From: Terfezia claveryi | Taxonomy: Eukaryota > Ascomycota > Pezizomycetes > Pezizales > Pezizaceae | Assembly (NCBI GenBank): GCA_015179025.1 | Contig: WHUX01000164.1 | Coordinates: 1 to 64,000 of the forward strand | Length of the DNA: 64,000 nt | Reading direction: 5' to 3' | In this document: positions 54,966-64,000 of the stretch, one piece after another | Numbering within the stretch: position 1 is the stretch's first letter | Layout: the number at the start of each line of letters is the position of its first letter | Made by a program: the position numbers and the translations under genes | The notes under the pieces: model-generated | What the model was told of the DNA's origin: nothing | The model's input: the letters and a program-made list of their open reading frames with translations, nothing else | Database searches by the model: none

Positions 54966-55207
54966 GTCACACCAACTGGGCCCTGGGTGAGACGAGGGAC
55001 CAATGGAGGAAGGCCAGGAGACCACGAGCTCGAGGGTGCGGTAACACTCCCTAAGTGAACGCTCCTAGTCGAAGATGGGTTGATGGAATAGAACTGATCG
55101 TTGCCCTAATGACTCACGAACAGTTTATTTGTGTAGCAGCTTGGTCTGTGACTACCGGTATTCTGGTACGCTGCCTACTCGTGAATGGGATTGGATATTC
55201 ACGAATA

Positions 55208-57232
55208 CAGTGGAGTCGCGTTATAAGAAACCCCTTCGGGACTGAGGAGGGTCTCTCATAACGCGAGGTTTCTTATATCGCGATATGTACACTAAAACTA
55301 GGAAATGTCTGAGCGTGGCCTAAAATTACGAGTGATTGATGTCTGCCATTGTGCCCTTCCAGCCATGCCTTGTATCCCCACAATATCCCGCTTTTCTCTA
55401 TATAGAACATCTCACCTTTCTACATAAGGATTTTGAAAACGGAAGAGATGGAGGGCTCTACACTTTCAAGTGCAACCTTATTAGAAATAACAGGGACATT
55501 GGGAGTGTTATCTGGATTGGACTCTAGCTCCTGTACAGGGGCTGTCTCATAGATATCCAAGATGCATTGCTCCTCCCCACTAGCCACTGGCTGGTGCCGG
55601 TGGGTTTGGCCTGCCTGGAAACATCCCGTCCAGATGTTACAGACATAGTCACAAGGCTACATACATCTGAACAACGAATGTATAAGGATAATAATGGAGA
55701 TAGATAGTGTATTGGGTGACAGGCAGCGTAATTAGTATTTCAATATGAGATAGTTTTACTGCTACAGGTAATATTGGTTCTAGGTAATTCAGATACTGCA
55801 AACAACTCAGATTGGGAACGAAGAGGTCCATGTATATATAGCAGCGGAGGGGCAATTCAGTAATTAGTTTCACAACGGTTCGAGTGCATCCTAACTGTGG
55901 GATGGGTTACAGTAAACTCAGGCCCTTGCTTTGCGATTGGTGTCCGCCCCCTTCTGGCCATCTTCCTCACTCTGCTCCTTTCGTGCCAACTAGTTCCTCC
56001 TGTGTCCTTGGGCGTTGCGCTTATCGAGGTTTTCTAGCCACCCGTTCCAACCTCGTCTGAAGTATTTCGCCACTGATGAACCCGGGAGCGAGTTTAACAT
56101 TGTTATCACCGACCCAAGACACGCTAATGCTCTGTGGATCATGCCCAGGCCGGTTTCTGATATGCTTGCTCACCACCGAACACATTGTGTTTGTGTAGCC
56201 ACATGCGTCACAGCGATAGCAGTTCCATGTGGGTCTTTTTTTTTGGCAACTTGGGTCGACATATGGAGATCGGTATATAGGGCCCGGAAGGACTTGGGTG
56301 GATGGAGCTGGTTCTTGCAACAACGCTGTAGTATCGCTTTGGGCCTCAATGTTGCTTGGCACCTCAATGGTATCAAGGGTGCTTGGCACCTCAAGGGTAT
56401 CAAGGGTGCTTGGCACCTCAATGGTATCAAGGGTGCTTGGCACCTCAATGGTATCAAGGGTGCTTTGGTCAACGATCATAGCCCAGGCCTCATCGAAGAA
56501 CTCAGAAAACTCATCAAAGTAGGAGAAGTGAGGCGCATTGATATCTGAGGGAACCTGAGAGTCATTGTGTTGTGAAGCGATATCTTCTTCATGTGACATC
56601 TTGATGACAGAAAAGAAAAATATAAAGTTGAAGACTGGCTATAGAATGCAACTTCAGGGGTGGATGGTACTTGGGAATACAAGAACCTTGCACGAGCGAC
56701 TGGGAATATATATGTCCGAATCACAACCAAATTTGACCGACCTCACAGGATTGTGGGTGGGCCATTTTTATTTTACTTTTTTGAGGTCTATACGCTCTGG
56801 AGGCCAAAGCCATGAGATGGCCTCGTTCCCTCCTCTTGTGCCTAGGCCATATTTTGCACGCTCATTTCATGTGAAAGTACAGAATCAATAAACTCAGGAA
56901 GGATTTGCAATTGCTGAGTGGGGGTCTGCTTAGATGACATGAGAGAATGCCAAGTTCAAAGTAGATGTATGGAGAGTAATTTATCTTCGAACAATAAACA
57001 CTTGTAGAGAGATTAGAACCTTGTGCACTTGGTTCGGCAGTGAATGCGTAAAGAAACTACTTATAAGTGTCACGATATAAGAAACTGTATGTATTACTAA
57101 GCAGAAACTTAAGAAACTTTCTTATATCGAGGGTTTCTTATTGTCCCAAGATAATTCTGGCGGGACCGGGGCACTGTTTCTTATATCGAGGGGTTTCTTA
57201 TATCGGGGGTTTCTTATAACGCGATTTCACTG
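55208..57232 (-). mobile_element. Pogo-type element carrying a C2H2 gene, copy 2 (complete ends)
   Basis: Length 2025 bp, TA duplication (55206-55207, 57233-57234), inverted ends CAGTGGAGTCGCGTTATAAG and CAGTGAAATCGCGTTATAAG. Sub-terminal repeats of tttcttatatcg follow on each side. Content in minus orientation: promoter, zinc-finger gene (56599-56021), a non-coding block, then a degraded transposase C-terminus (55530-55330). The transposase catalytic domain is absent, so movement would depend on another element. Confidence 0.85.
56021..56599 (-). CDS. C2H2 zinc-finger protein with internal repeats, copy 2
   Basis: The ORF is 192 residues from ATG 56599 (MSHEEDIASQHNDSQVP). The 18-residue repeat of copy 1 is replaced by four short repeats of STLDTIEVP type (about residues 45-80). 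The zinc finger is kept: CDAC then H-x6-H in KHIRNRPGH, with the same flanking WNCYR and ISVSWVGD. The C-terminus LERVARKPR is probably the original one, since copy 1 is truncated by a MITE. The finger is more conserved than the repeat region, which suggests the finger is the functional core. Probably nuclear and DNA-binding; target unknown. Confidence 0.6.
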   Translation of the reverse strand: MSHEEDIASQHNDSQVPSDINAPHFSYFDEFSEFFDEAWAMIVDQSTLDTIEVPSTLDTIEVPSTLDTLEVPSTLDTIEVPSNIEAQSDTTALLQEPAPSTQVLPGPIYRSPYVDPSCQKKRPTWNCYRCDACGYTNTMCSVVSKHIRNRPGHDPQSISVSWVGDNNVKLAPGFISGEILQTRLERVARKPR

Positions 57233-57234
57233 TA

Positions 57235-57867
57235 GGTAGCGCCGACAGGACCTTCGATTTCCCATATATTTCGGATATCACTTCGAGGGATTTGATGTAA
57301 TGTTCCACATCTTTCCCTTCGAGTTCGCCAATAGCCTAGACTTTTAGCGAAACAATAATTTGAAATAATGAATAGAACGATTGGTCGAAATGAGCGAGAA
57401 GAGTAGAAAGAGAAGAGATGTGATGATATAAATCTATGTCATACATACCAAAAAATGCAATCTATCAAGGCGTCCAAGGCCTCATTAAATACACGAACAT
57501 TGACCTAGCTATAACAATAACGTGACAACATCCGCACATATCGACACATCCAATATATCCATACACGCCAGACATATCGTTCACCGCATTCGCATGAACA
57601 CATCCTTCACATGAATGTCCGCATATCCGTGCAGGCTAGCGGATTACCATTCCAACATAATTATCAGTGCGGGCGAACATGAGAGTTAGCTCTGGAGGAA
57701 AAAGGTGGGACAAGAGATTCACCGGGTTTACCTTTTGCATGGGTTCCGTGGTGATGGGTTCCATGATGCGAGGGCTAAAAAACTCCTTGCCATTCATGTG
57801 GTTGCTCTTGCCAGCTGTTCGCAGTGGCTGATAGCGGCGTTTTATTTAAGCACAACAATATACCGTA
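57235..57867. other. No gene; small repeat at 57770-57850
   Basis: The part before 57660 is AT-rich with only short frames. 57770-57850 is the inverted partner of 23155-23236 (ccattcatgtggttgctc). Confidence 0.45.
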
Positions 57868-58558
57868 TTAATTCTGCACACTGCGACATTACCAGCATAC
57901 CATGACATTCTTGCTCTTACTATAATGTCAGCTGCATAAATAATGGCGGTATGATTTGGCTCAGTTTCACCCCTAAGTTCCACTCCATCTCGGAGTGCAA
58001 TTGAAGCATTTTGAAGAGTATTTGCATACAATAAGTAGTAAATCTCGGTTGGCTTTTGAAGTAAGTCCCTAAAAATCCAATTGAAGTACATGGTGACTAA
58101 GAAGAACTACCTAGGTAAGGCAAAATTAAAGCAACCTCTGAGACCCAAACTTGAAGGCCCCAGCAGGTGATTTACCAGTGTGAGGTGAGGAATACCGAAA
58201 GTGGAAAGAAGAACTGAGGAAGGAGAACTGTATATAATGAGTGACGGTAGATTGACCCGGTTGAAAAGCCACCCTAAGTTACTCTCCAGTGACAATTCTA
58301 CACACACCAGCAAATGAGTATGAGGTACGCATTGACGCACTGTAATTTCTTGCTGGCAAAAGTCATGATGTGGTTTTGGAGCATGATGTATTTGATGTTA
58401 TCGCACATGTTCATGATACTTTGCTGCATGCAGGAAAGAACAAGACGTACCGTATAGTACTATTAACGACTGGTACCATGGAATTACTCGCAGTGAGGTT
58501 TGAGCTTTTGTAATGTATAAAATATAAAAGACTCGGTTTCCATCAATTTGCCTTCATA
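57868..58558. repeat. ~690-bp dispersed repeat, partner of 17927-18545
   Basis: Collinear with the 17.9-kb copy. The minus strand is open for 81 codons (58091-57846: YFNWIFRDLLQKPTEIYYLL, NASIALRDGVELRGETEP), whereas the 17.9-kb copy is frameshifted. Parental gene not recognised. Confidence 0.55.
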
Positions 58559-58931
58559 CATTACCTAGAGTGCACATATATGCCATTCCAAAACGGCCCT
58601 GCAAATTCCGCAATGGACCAGAACATATATATAGCTTGTGTATTTCCCACTTTACTGTGGATGGGATCGATGCAGATCACAACAGTTCTATACAAAGCTA
58701 AGCTATCCGTCTCTTCATTGTGCACTCAGTCACTTCCCATTATTCATATCCTCCTTCATTGGGCTCATGGCTCTCACGGCTCTCACGGCTCATCTATTCT
58801 CATACCCCCCACAGAAAATTTCTCAATGTCTTTCAGTTATTGTCCATGCTCCGCTATTGTGTAACTGTATTTCGTATCCAGCAACAAATTGATCCCACTA
58901 GTGGTGGTAGTCGGTATTCCGTGATGTTTTA
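58559..58931. other. No gene seen; 3' side of F-box-like copy 3
   Basis: Unique-looking AT-rich sequence with a duplicated catggctctcacgg word near 58770. Confidence 0.3.
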
Positions 58932-59765
58932 TTAATCCATAACATAGAATGGGATGCGGAATAAGCCATAGCTATTCAGGTGGGACGTTCCCGACAGACC
59001 AAACATTTTGGATCTGAACTCCGTGGTAGTTTCAACTACCAATCCGGCCCATTCACTCTCGATAGGCAGATTTTCAACCCGTACAATATGTGGCGAAATC
59101 TGACACCCTGTCTCAAACATGGCACATATACAAGTGCTGTCTCCATTTGGTACATCGTCCCACACCAGGTATGGAATACGAAGGAACCGTATCCCACTTA
59201 CTGCATTATTAAGTCCTGTTTCCTCCCTGACCCTACTTTCCCAGTACCACTCAGGTTTATTGTGTGAGATTGATTTTCCCATGGTTGCCCGGGGTTTGTA
59301 AAAACATACTTCACAGAAGTAGTTATGTCTGATGTGTTGCACAAGTGTACATGTGTGCACATTACGTGGTTCCTGCAGCCTTGTAGATATCTCCCCCCTT
59401 GATGTTGGTGTGTTTCCACCAAGAAGAGCGAAGGAGAGATTCATACGAGACAACATCTCACCGGGTAGCTCTTGTTCCATTGTGTCCTCTCTGCAGTGCT
59501 CGCACACAAGTGTATTGCAGAGAATACAGGGCTGCAGGTCCTTGGTACAACTGGGGAATGGTTTTTGTAGCCTGCCAACAGTGGTGGTAAGCGTGAAGTG
59601 AAGAACACGACATGTTCGGGCGAGGTTGACGATTTCACACCGATGACCAGTCGAGAGGATAGATTCTAGGATGGGGTAGATGCCCAACATATGCAGTAGC
59701 ATTCCTGGGCTGCGAGCAGTGGGCATTGGTGCTTCATGGTGGATACCGTCTAATGTAATGGACAT
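58932..59765 (-). CDS. F-box-like, Cys-rich protein, copy 3 (277 aa)
   Basis: Intact frame from ATG 59765. Layout as in copy 2: ARSPGMLLHMLGIYPILES and VNLARTCRVLHFTL (F-box-like helices), Cys cluster QPCILCNTLVCEHC, single Cys pair YFCEVCFYKP, WDDVPNGDSTCICAMF, PHIVRVENLPIESEWAGLV, FRSKM, and the end RIPFYVMD. It differs from copy 2 mainly between the Cys clusters. Keeping all Cys while other positions vary suggests selection for a metal-binding fold. It is about 15 kb from copy 2, in the same orientation. A role as an SCF adaptor is inference from the F-box-like start only. Confidence 0.65.
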   Translation of the reverse strand: MSITLDGIHHEAPMPTARSPGMLLHMLGIYPILESILSTGHRCEIVNLARTCRVLHFTLTTTVGRLQKPFPSCTKDLQPCILCNTLVCEHCREDTMEQELPGEMLSRMNLSFALLGGNTPTSRGEISTRLQEPRNVHTCTLVQHIRHNYFCEVCFYKPRATMGKSISHNKPEWYWESRVREETGLNNAVSGIRFLRIPYLVWDDVPNGDSTCICAMFETGCQISPHIVRVENLPIESEWAGLVVETTTEFRSKMFGLSGTSHLNSYGLFRIPFYVMD

Positions 59766-59789
59766 GGTGTACGAATAAGGTTGGACCGT

Positions 59790-60020
59790 TGGAGTTTTTG
59801 CTCGAAGAAGTTCTGGTTTTGTTGCTCGAGGAATGTTGCCCGATGGTTTGTTCCTGTAGGAAGTTCTGGTTTTGTGGGTCTAGGAAGTTCTGGTATGGTG
59901 TTTATTCAGGAAGTTCTGGTTTTGTTTGTTTCTGGAGTTTTGTTGCTGTAGGAACTTCTGGTTTTCTTGCCCGGGGAAGTTCTGGTTCGTTACTCGACGA
60001 AGTTCTGGTTCTGTGGAGGC
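59790..60020. repeat. Minisatellite upstream of F-box-like copy 3
   Basis: gaagttctggttttgttgc and variants recur about eight times at 25-40 bp spacing, beginning about 25 bp 5' of the gene's ATG. Confidence 0.8.
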
Positions 60021-60169
60021 TGAGTCCAGTCTAGTTGAGTCCAGGTTGCAAGTGCCACAGCCTAGTCTGGTTGACACGCCGACGACTTAGCATCAATATT
60101 TGCTTAGCGACGGTGACGATTGACATGTACTCTTTTTTTTCTTAAAAAATGCTTGTACCCCTGGGGAGG

Positions 60170-60230
60170 GGCTAGTGCAAGCCAGACTACGCGGTCCCGT
60201 TCTGCGAGGGGTAGTGCAACCAGACTAGGT
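60170..60230. repeat. Two copies of the dispersed TAGTGCAACCAGACTA motif
   Basis: tagtgcaagccagacta (60173-60189) and gaggggtagtgcaacc/agacta (60206-60226) in direct order. Related copies at 5638, 18646, 62305 and 63211, and split by the copia element at 5970/9640. Confidence 0.7.
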
Positions 60231-60292
60231 CCCGTTATGGGGCCCATGAGGATCCTCGTGATCTCGTTGGCTCCCCGGCATGTCAATGGACT

Positions 60293-60964
60293 AAGAACAA
60301 TCAAGATAGGCTAAAATCAACCCGGAAATCTAATTTTTACATTCCTAACGCGCACCCAGACTTACGCTGAACCCTCTAGAATCCGAACCTTTAATGCCTC
60401 CTACGTACACCCCTCTATTACCGCCACCACGACTACCTCTTGAGATCTCTTACATCCCCCAGTATGACCACCCCTCGTAGCCATAGGCTGCCTATAGGTC
60501 TACTTTATAAAAATCTATTAGTATAGACTATTGCTGCTCACGATACATGAAATTACATCACAGGGCGCAGAAAGCTTTCGACTAAGCCTATATTCATTCT
60601 AAGAGCAATTGTGATATGGTTGCAGAGGTATTTGAGGCTTATAGGTTGCAAATTGAGATATAAAGAGGCCGGAATTCGATACCTCGAGAGCAAATTTATA
60701 ACGGTTTTGGAAAGCAATGATATTCTTCAGAGTTTGCAGTGACGTAATCTCACAAATAGTAAGCAGTATACTGATGGATTTCATAGAGTAGACCCATAGG
60801 GAGCTAGGGGTGGTCATAGTGGGCAGTGTAAGAGGGGTGGTCATCATACAGAGGTGGCCGAAGTAGGTATTGAGGGTTCGAGTTCAAGAGGGTTCAGCTC
60901 AGCGTAAGTCTGGGTGTTTGATTCAGATTATCTGATGTGTTTTTAGCCTACCTTCATTGTTCTT
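60293..60964. mobile_element. 672-bp MITE with 3-bp ACT duplication
   Basis: Inverted ends AAGAACAATCAAGATAGG and AAGAACAATGAAGGTAGG extend inward over about 100 bp with gaps (shared cagacttacgctgaaccc). ACT flanks both ends (60290-60292, 60965-60967). No coding sequence of note; a minus-strand frame at 60847-60599 is unsupported. Confidence 0.85.
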
Positions 60965-61082
60965 ACTATATTGACATTGTGCATATAGCCGGGGAACCTA
61001 TATTGATCGTCACGTAGGCAACCGGGTTAGTGATATTTCACACGGGTTTATATCAGCGACCGTAGTTTTTCTTCTCAGCGCA

Positions 61083-61170
61083 TTTTTTTTATTTTTTATT
61101 AAATACTCATTACTCCGAATCGGTCCCAGTAAGGGGACAATGAGGAGCCACCCGGAAACCCGGGGAAAAG
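61083..61170 (-). mobile_element. LINE 3' tail
   Basis: T-rich start, then complement of the tail (ggtcccagtaaggggac, gaggagccacccgg). No clear target duplication. Confidence 0.65.
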
Positions 61171-61650
61171 GCGGTTACCGGCGCGCAAAATAACTCTCAA
61201 GTGCCAAAAAGGCAAAAGCAAAAAGGCAAGAATCAGTCGTAGGGTCTGATCGAGAGTATTAAACAGGCTACCAAAGAGGCTTGACTGAACCTCGACCCAA
61301 AGCACTGACATAAAAAACCTCTCGCGAGTAGAAAGATACCAGAAAGATATTCAGAACATCTCGAGGTAAGAGGGAAAATTCATATGCCGGAGGCGCTGGT
61401 AGGAAAGTTAAACAAATCAAAGTGGGAAACCCACCATGAATTCCTCAGACAATTGACCAAAAATACTCGCAGGTGAAAAATCTCATTCAAATTCTCGAAT
61501 TCGTTCCCTTGGAAATGGTCAACTCTTCCAATCGTATTCCGTGGTAGGGAAGAAACTCTTCACCGCCCTTGCTGGATGTCGATTTCGAGCGATGACGCCA
61601 TCTTTCCACCCCTTCTTCCTTCTTGTAGCAGCCACCGAACACCTACAATT
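61171..61650. other. No confident gene
   Basis: A-rich plus strand; a short aaaaggcaa repeat occurs near 61207-61230. Confidence 0.3.
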
Positions 61651-62068
61651 TGTTAGAATGAATGCAGTACATTCCGTTCATTCCGCCTATGCCTTGCTAT
61701 ACCATATGCATATAGCATGCTTCCTGCTTAGCCAGCGGCTTACACTCATATGGCGTGCTTCATACCTTGCTCGCACTCATATCGTGGCATCGCCTAGCTA
61801 TACGGCTTGCAACGGACATGTGCTTCTCCTTCTCTTTCTCCTTTAGATGTACGCTCATAGATGTATATATATCTCGTTCATATTCCTACTTGTTTGAGAT
61901 AACTAAGATATCACTTCACACAATACAATACATGCACTCACTGTGTATACGAACATCTTCTTCTCTTCATATTCCTCTCTCTAGTGACCAACTTGCTCTA
62001 TTCGCACATTCCTTCATTGGACAGTTGGATCTCTCCGCTTGCCTGTTGCTATTCCTATTCCTATAACA
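61651..62068 (+). mobile_element. Gypsy-type LTR (418 bp)
   Basis: Starts TGTTAGAATGAATG and ends CCTATAACA (TG...CA). It includes a TATA-like gatgtatatatatctc near 61860. It matches the inverted copy at 53690-54114. A gag-like ORF follows 100 bp later, so this is a 5' LTR. Confidence 0.7.
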
Positions 62069-62168
62069 ATTTGGCCCTCTTGTTGTCCTCTTCGATCCAG
62101 CGGCGCATTATACCGGGCTTGTACTTAGTTGGTGCAGCTTGCAGGGACTACTTCTCGTGCTCGCATCG

Positions 62169-62363
62169 ATGTCGGATGAGCTTTCGGGGGTGCCGCCGCC
62201 GCAGTTTCTTGTGGCTTGGGAGGGCTGGTTCCGGGGTGTAGGTACTGCTGCTCCTTTGCCTTTCTGGATCTTCAACTCGCCCATATATGCAATATCAGAG
62301 AGATTGTGCCAACCAGACTATATCCACCCCACCCGTGTTCACCTGAATTTGCCCCTTCCTTAG
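62169..62363 (+). pseudogene. Start of a gypsy-type gag ORF, truncated
   Basis: ATG 62169 reads MSDELSGVPPPQFLVAWEGW, which is well composed for a gag N-terminus. The frame degenerates after about 35 codons, where the dispersed motif at 62305 begins, and stops at 62363. Identification as gag rests on position after the LTR. Confidence 0.4.
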
Positions 62364-62860
62364 TTGGATGTCCAACCCGCCATATTTGCAATATTCGCCT
62401 CTTCCCCAGCTGGATATACAGCCTGCGATATACAGTACCCCGGCGAAAGTAGTTGCGACCCCCCTACAAAAATAAATACTTTCGCCAAGGTATTATATGC
62501 AAAATTCACCCCGTCCCTAGCTACCGCCATATATACAATATCAGCCCGTTCCCGAGCTTGACGTAGCCATATTGCCACTTTATTTTTTCCTTATCCACCA
62601 AACCCCGTGTATACCCTGAACTCACCAATACGTAAGTCTTGTTTTCCTTATTCTACGTTTTGATTTCCTTCCTTCACAGTGTAGTCAGCTACACGCCTAT
62701 TTCCAAATGGACATACGCGGGGAGGGAAAAAAATATTTACGTGTACGTACACTTGTAGAAAGAATAGGAGTAAATACCAAAGTGAGGGGGGAATGGGGCA
62801 GCGCGAAACAGCCGTACCTCCATGTATATATCCTCCGGTTTTGCTACTTATGACTATACC
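62364..62860. other. No gene; small foldback near 62428-62492
   Basis: taccccggcgaaagta and tactttcgccaaggta form the arms of a ~65-bp foldback. Sequence around it has repeated catatttgcaatatt and catatatacaatat words. Confidence 0.4.
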
Positions 62861-63355
62861 CACTGCTATTCCCGATGAGATCCAGACTGCGTTTCTCACA
62901 TGGGTGCAGTCCAACCAGAATCGCAACCTTTGCGAATGATCGGCATGGCGAGTACCTCGTCTTTTTATCCTTCCCGAATAGAAAATTATGTTCAACTCTC
63001 CAGGGTAAGGGGGCATAACAACGGTGGTCAAATTGGAATAATTTATCAGTCATAAATCTTTAATAAGTACAAGCTCAATGATCAGGCTGGTTTTGTTTAA
63101 TTTTTCTTTTTCTTGCATTAGATATTTGGTCGTTTATTTTATTTTTTATTATTTGCCTGTCACACTCTATGATTTTTCCGTGGGTATTATTGGTTTGTTT
63201 GGCGGTGTTCTCTACGAGAGGCTTGTGCCAACCAGACTATGGCGGTTTGATAATTTCGCTTCTCTTTTGGAATTGTTTATTTGTTGGTGCGGTCATTGTT
63301 TTGTATGCAACGTCTATTGTACATTTCGTGAGACTGGTGCATGCTTAACATCCCC
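62861..63355 (+). repeat. Copy of the integrase-element N-terminal module, with following region
   Basis: Plus codons read IQTAFLTWVQSNQNRN, then, after a one-base shift, FANDRHGEYLVFLSFPN and LCSTLQG, ending at a donor-like G|GTAAGG. The next 340 bp match the complement of 17200-17500. It is thus the same derivative as at 17.2-17.7 kb. Confidence 0.5.
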
Positions 63356-63840
63356 GCAGGTTATCTTTCTTCAAGACTTGGAATTCAAATCAGGTGCAAA
63401 TGGGTCAATCTTCTAACCAAGGTCATCCCATGTTGAAAAATATTGTCCAATAGAAATTGCCTTTCAATAGAAATTGCCTTATTAACATAAAGTAAAGTCT
63501 TTGAGAAGGTCATATGGGTTGGAAATGCGGAGGGTAGGTATAGAGTTCAGCAATAGTTCAAAATGGGTGAAAGTAAGTGTAGAGTGAACAGGGAAGGTGT
63601 AGAGCTAAGTTACAGGTTGGAAATGAAAACAGGAGGTAACGCAATGTAAAAGAGAAAACTCAACACATTATGATAAAAGGAAGACTGGAAGAGGGGAAAT
63701 AAAATCAAATAAACCAAAAACAACGTAGAATTAAGAGAGAAGGTAAAAGGTCAAGGAGCAATTCCAAGTTTGAGTAAGAGGTCAAACGAGTTTCTGAGGC
63801 AAAGGAAGCTAGGTGAGGGAAGGGGAGCCAGAAAGATTAT
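63356..63840. other. No gene; AT- and purine-rich
   Basis: No frame or repeat of note except a short duplication caatagaaattgcctt near 63450-63480. Confidence 0.35.
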
Positions 63841-64000
63841 GGGAGAGGGAACCTGAGCCGGGAGAGCCAACCTGAGCGAACCTGAGCCGTAAGCGCCTCT
63901 CTAAGCGAATCTGGACCGAGAGAGCATGTGTGAGCGCACATGTGAGCCCAACAGAGCGAACCAGAGCCAACAGAGCCTATGTGAGCGCCTATAGGTAACT
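63841..64000. repeat. gagcc/gagcg simple repeat
   Basis: Words gagccgagagagc, gagcgaacctgagcc and tgtgagcgcc recur to the window end; the array probably continues beyond. Confidence 0.75.

Noticed and set aside
55860..55875. B-box-like ggttcgagtgcatcc as a tRNA
   Set aside because: No matching A-box or acceptor stem; it is inside the pogo-type element and repeated at 25240.
1..64000. CRISPR arrays, bacterial operons, ribosome-binding sites, tRNA genes
   Set aside because: Repeat spacing and content do not fit CRISPR, introns and TATA boxes point to a eukaryote, and I found no cloverleaf with both internal promoter boxes that I could support.

Overview
The window looks like a gene-poor, repeat-dense stretch of a filamentous ascomycete genome. 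The evidence is short introns with GTRAGT donors and CTAAC branch sites, TATA boxes, and fungal-type Harbinger, pogo, copia, gypsy and Tad-like LINE elements. I see no conserved housekeeping gene and no confident tRNA or rRNA. A truffle-like Pezizomycete is my guess from the kinds of multicopy families present; the sequence does not prove it.

Layout. 1-11.4 kb: a tandem/dispersed family of ~94-108 aa ORFs (minus strand) in highly conserved flanks, interrupted by a Harbinger deletion derivative (391-918), a pogo-transposase remnant joined to a LINE 3' end (3.6-4.8 kb), and a copia gag gene (6.3 kb) split by a near full-length PIF/Harbinger element (6811-9439). 11.4-14.3 kb: Ty3/gypsy and LINE debris. 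14.55-16.96 kb: the best single gene, a three-exon gene for a 756-aa coiled-coil / restriction-nuclease-like / protein-kinase fusion. 17.2-23.0 kb: a KRBA2/Ginger-like integrase element with Cys-rich tail, broken by a pogo-type MITE, plus an 18-19 bp minisatellite. 23.2-26.8 kb and 55.2-57.2 kb: two copies, in opposite orientation, of a pogo-type element that carries a small C2H2 protein gene; the first has been invaded by a MITE, a LINE tail and another copy of the ~97-aa gene. 28.4-29.5 kb: broken HNH-type gene. 31 kb: an orphan ORF. 33-39.9 kb: very degraded LINE sequence and ~70-110 bp LINE 3'-tail insertions with target duplications. 40.0-44.8 and 58.9-59.8 kb: three paralogues of an F-box-like, Cys-rich protein, the first frameshifted, next to satellite arrays. 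45.7-55 kb: satellites, a 941-bp MITE, trinucleotide tracts with an associated ~200-bp repeat family, and LINE pieces. 60-64 kb: a 672-bp MITE, a gypsy LTR with the start of a gag ORF, a copy of the integrase-element N-terminal module and simple repeats.

How it fits together. Most of the DNA is nested insertion history that can be read at base level: Harbinger into copia gag (exact 3-bp duplication, frame restored by removal), MITE into integrase gene, MITE into zinc-finger gene, LINE tails into satellites. The host-like candidates are the 756-aa REase-kinase gene, the F-box-like trio, the 31-kb orphan and the multicopy ~97-aa family. That family is the most unusual signal: its non-coding flanks are more conserved between copies than the coding part, while reading frames and frame-preserving indels are kept.
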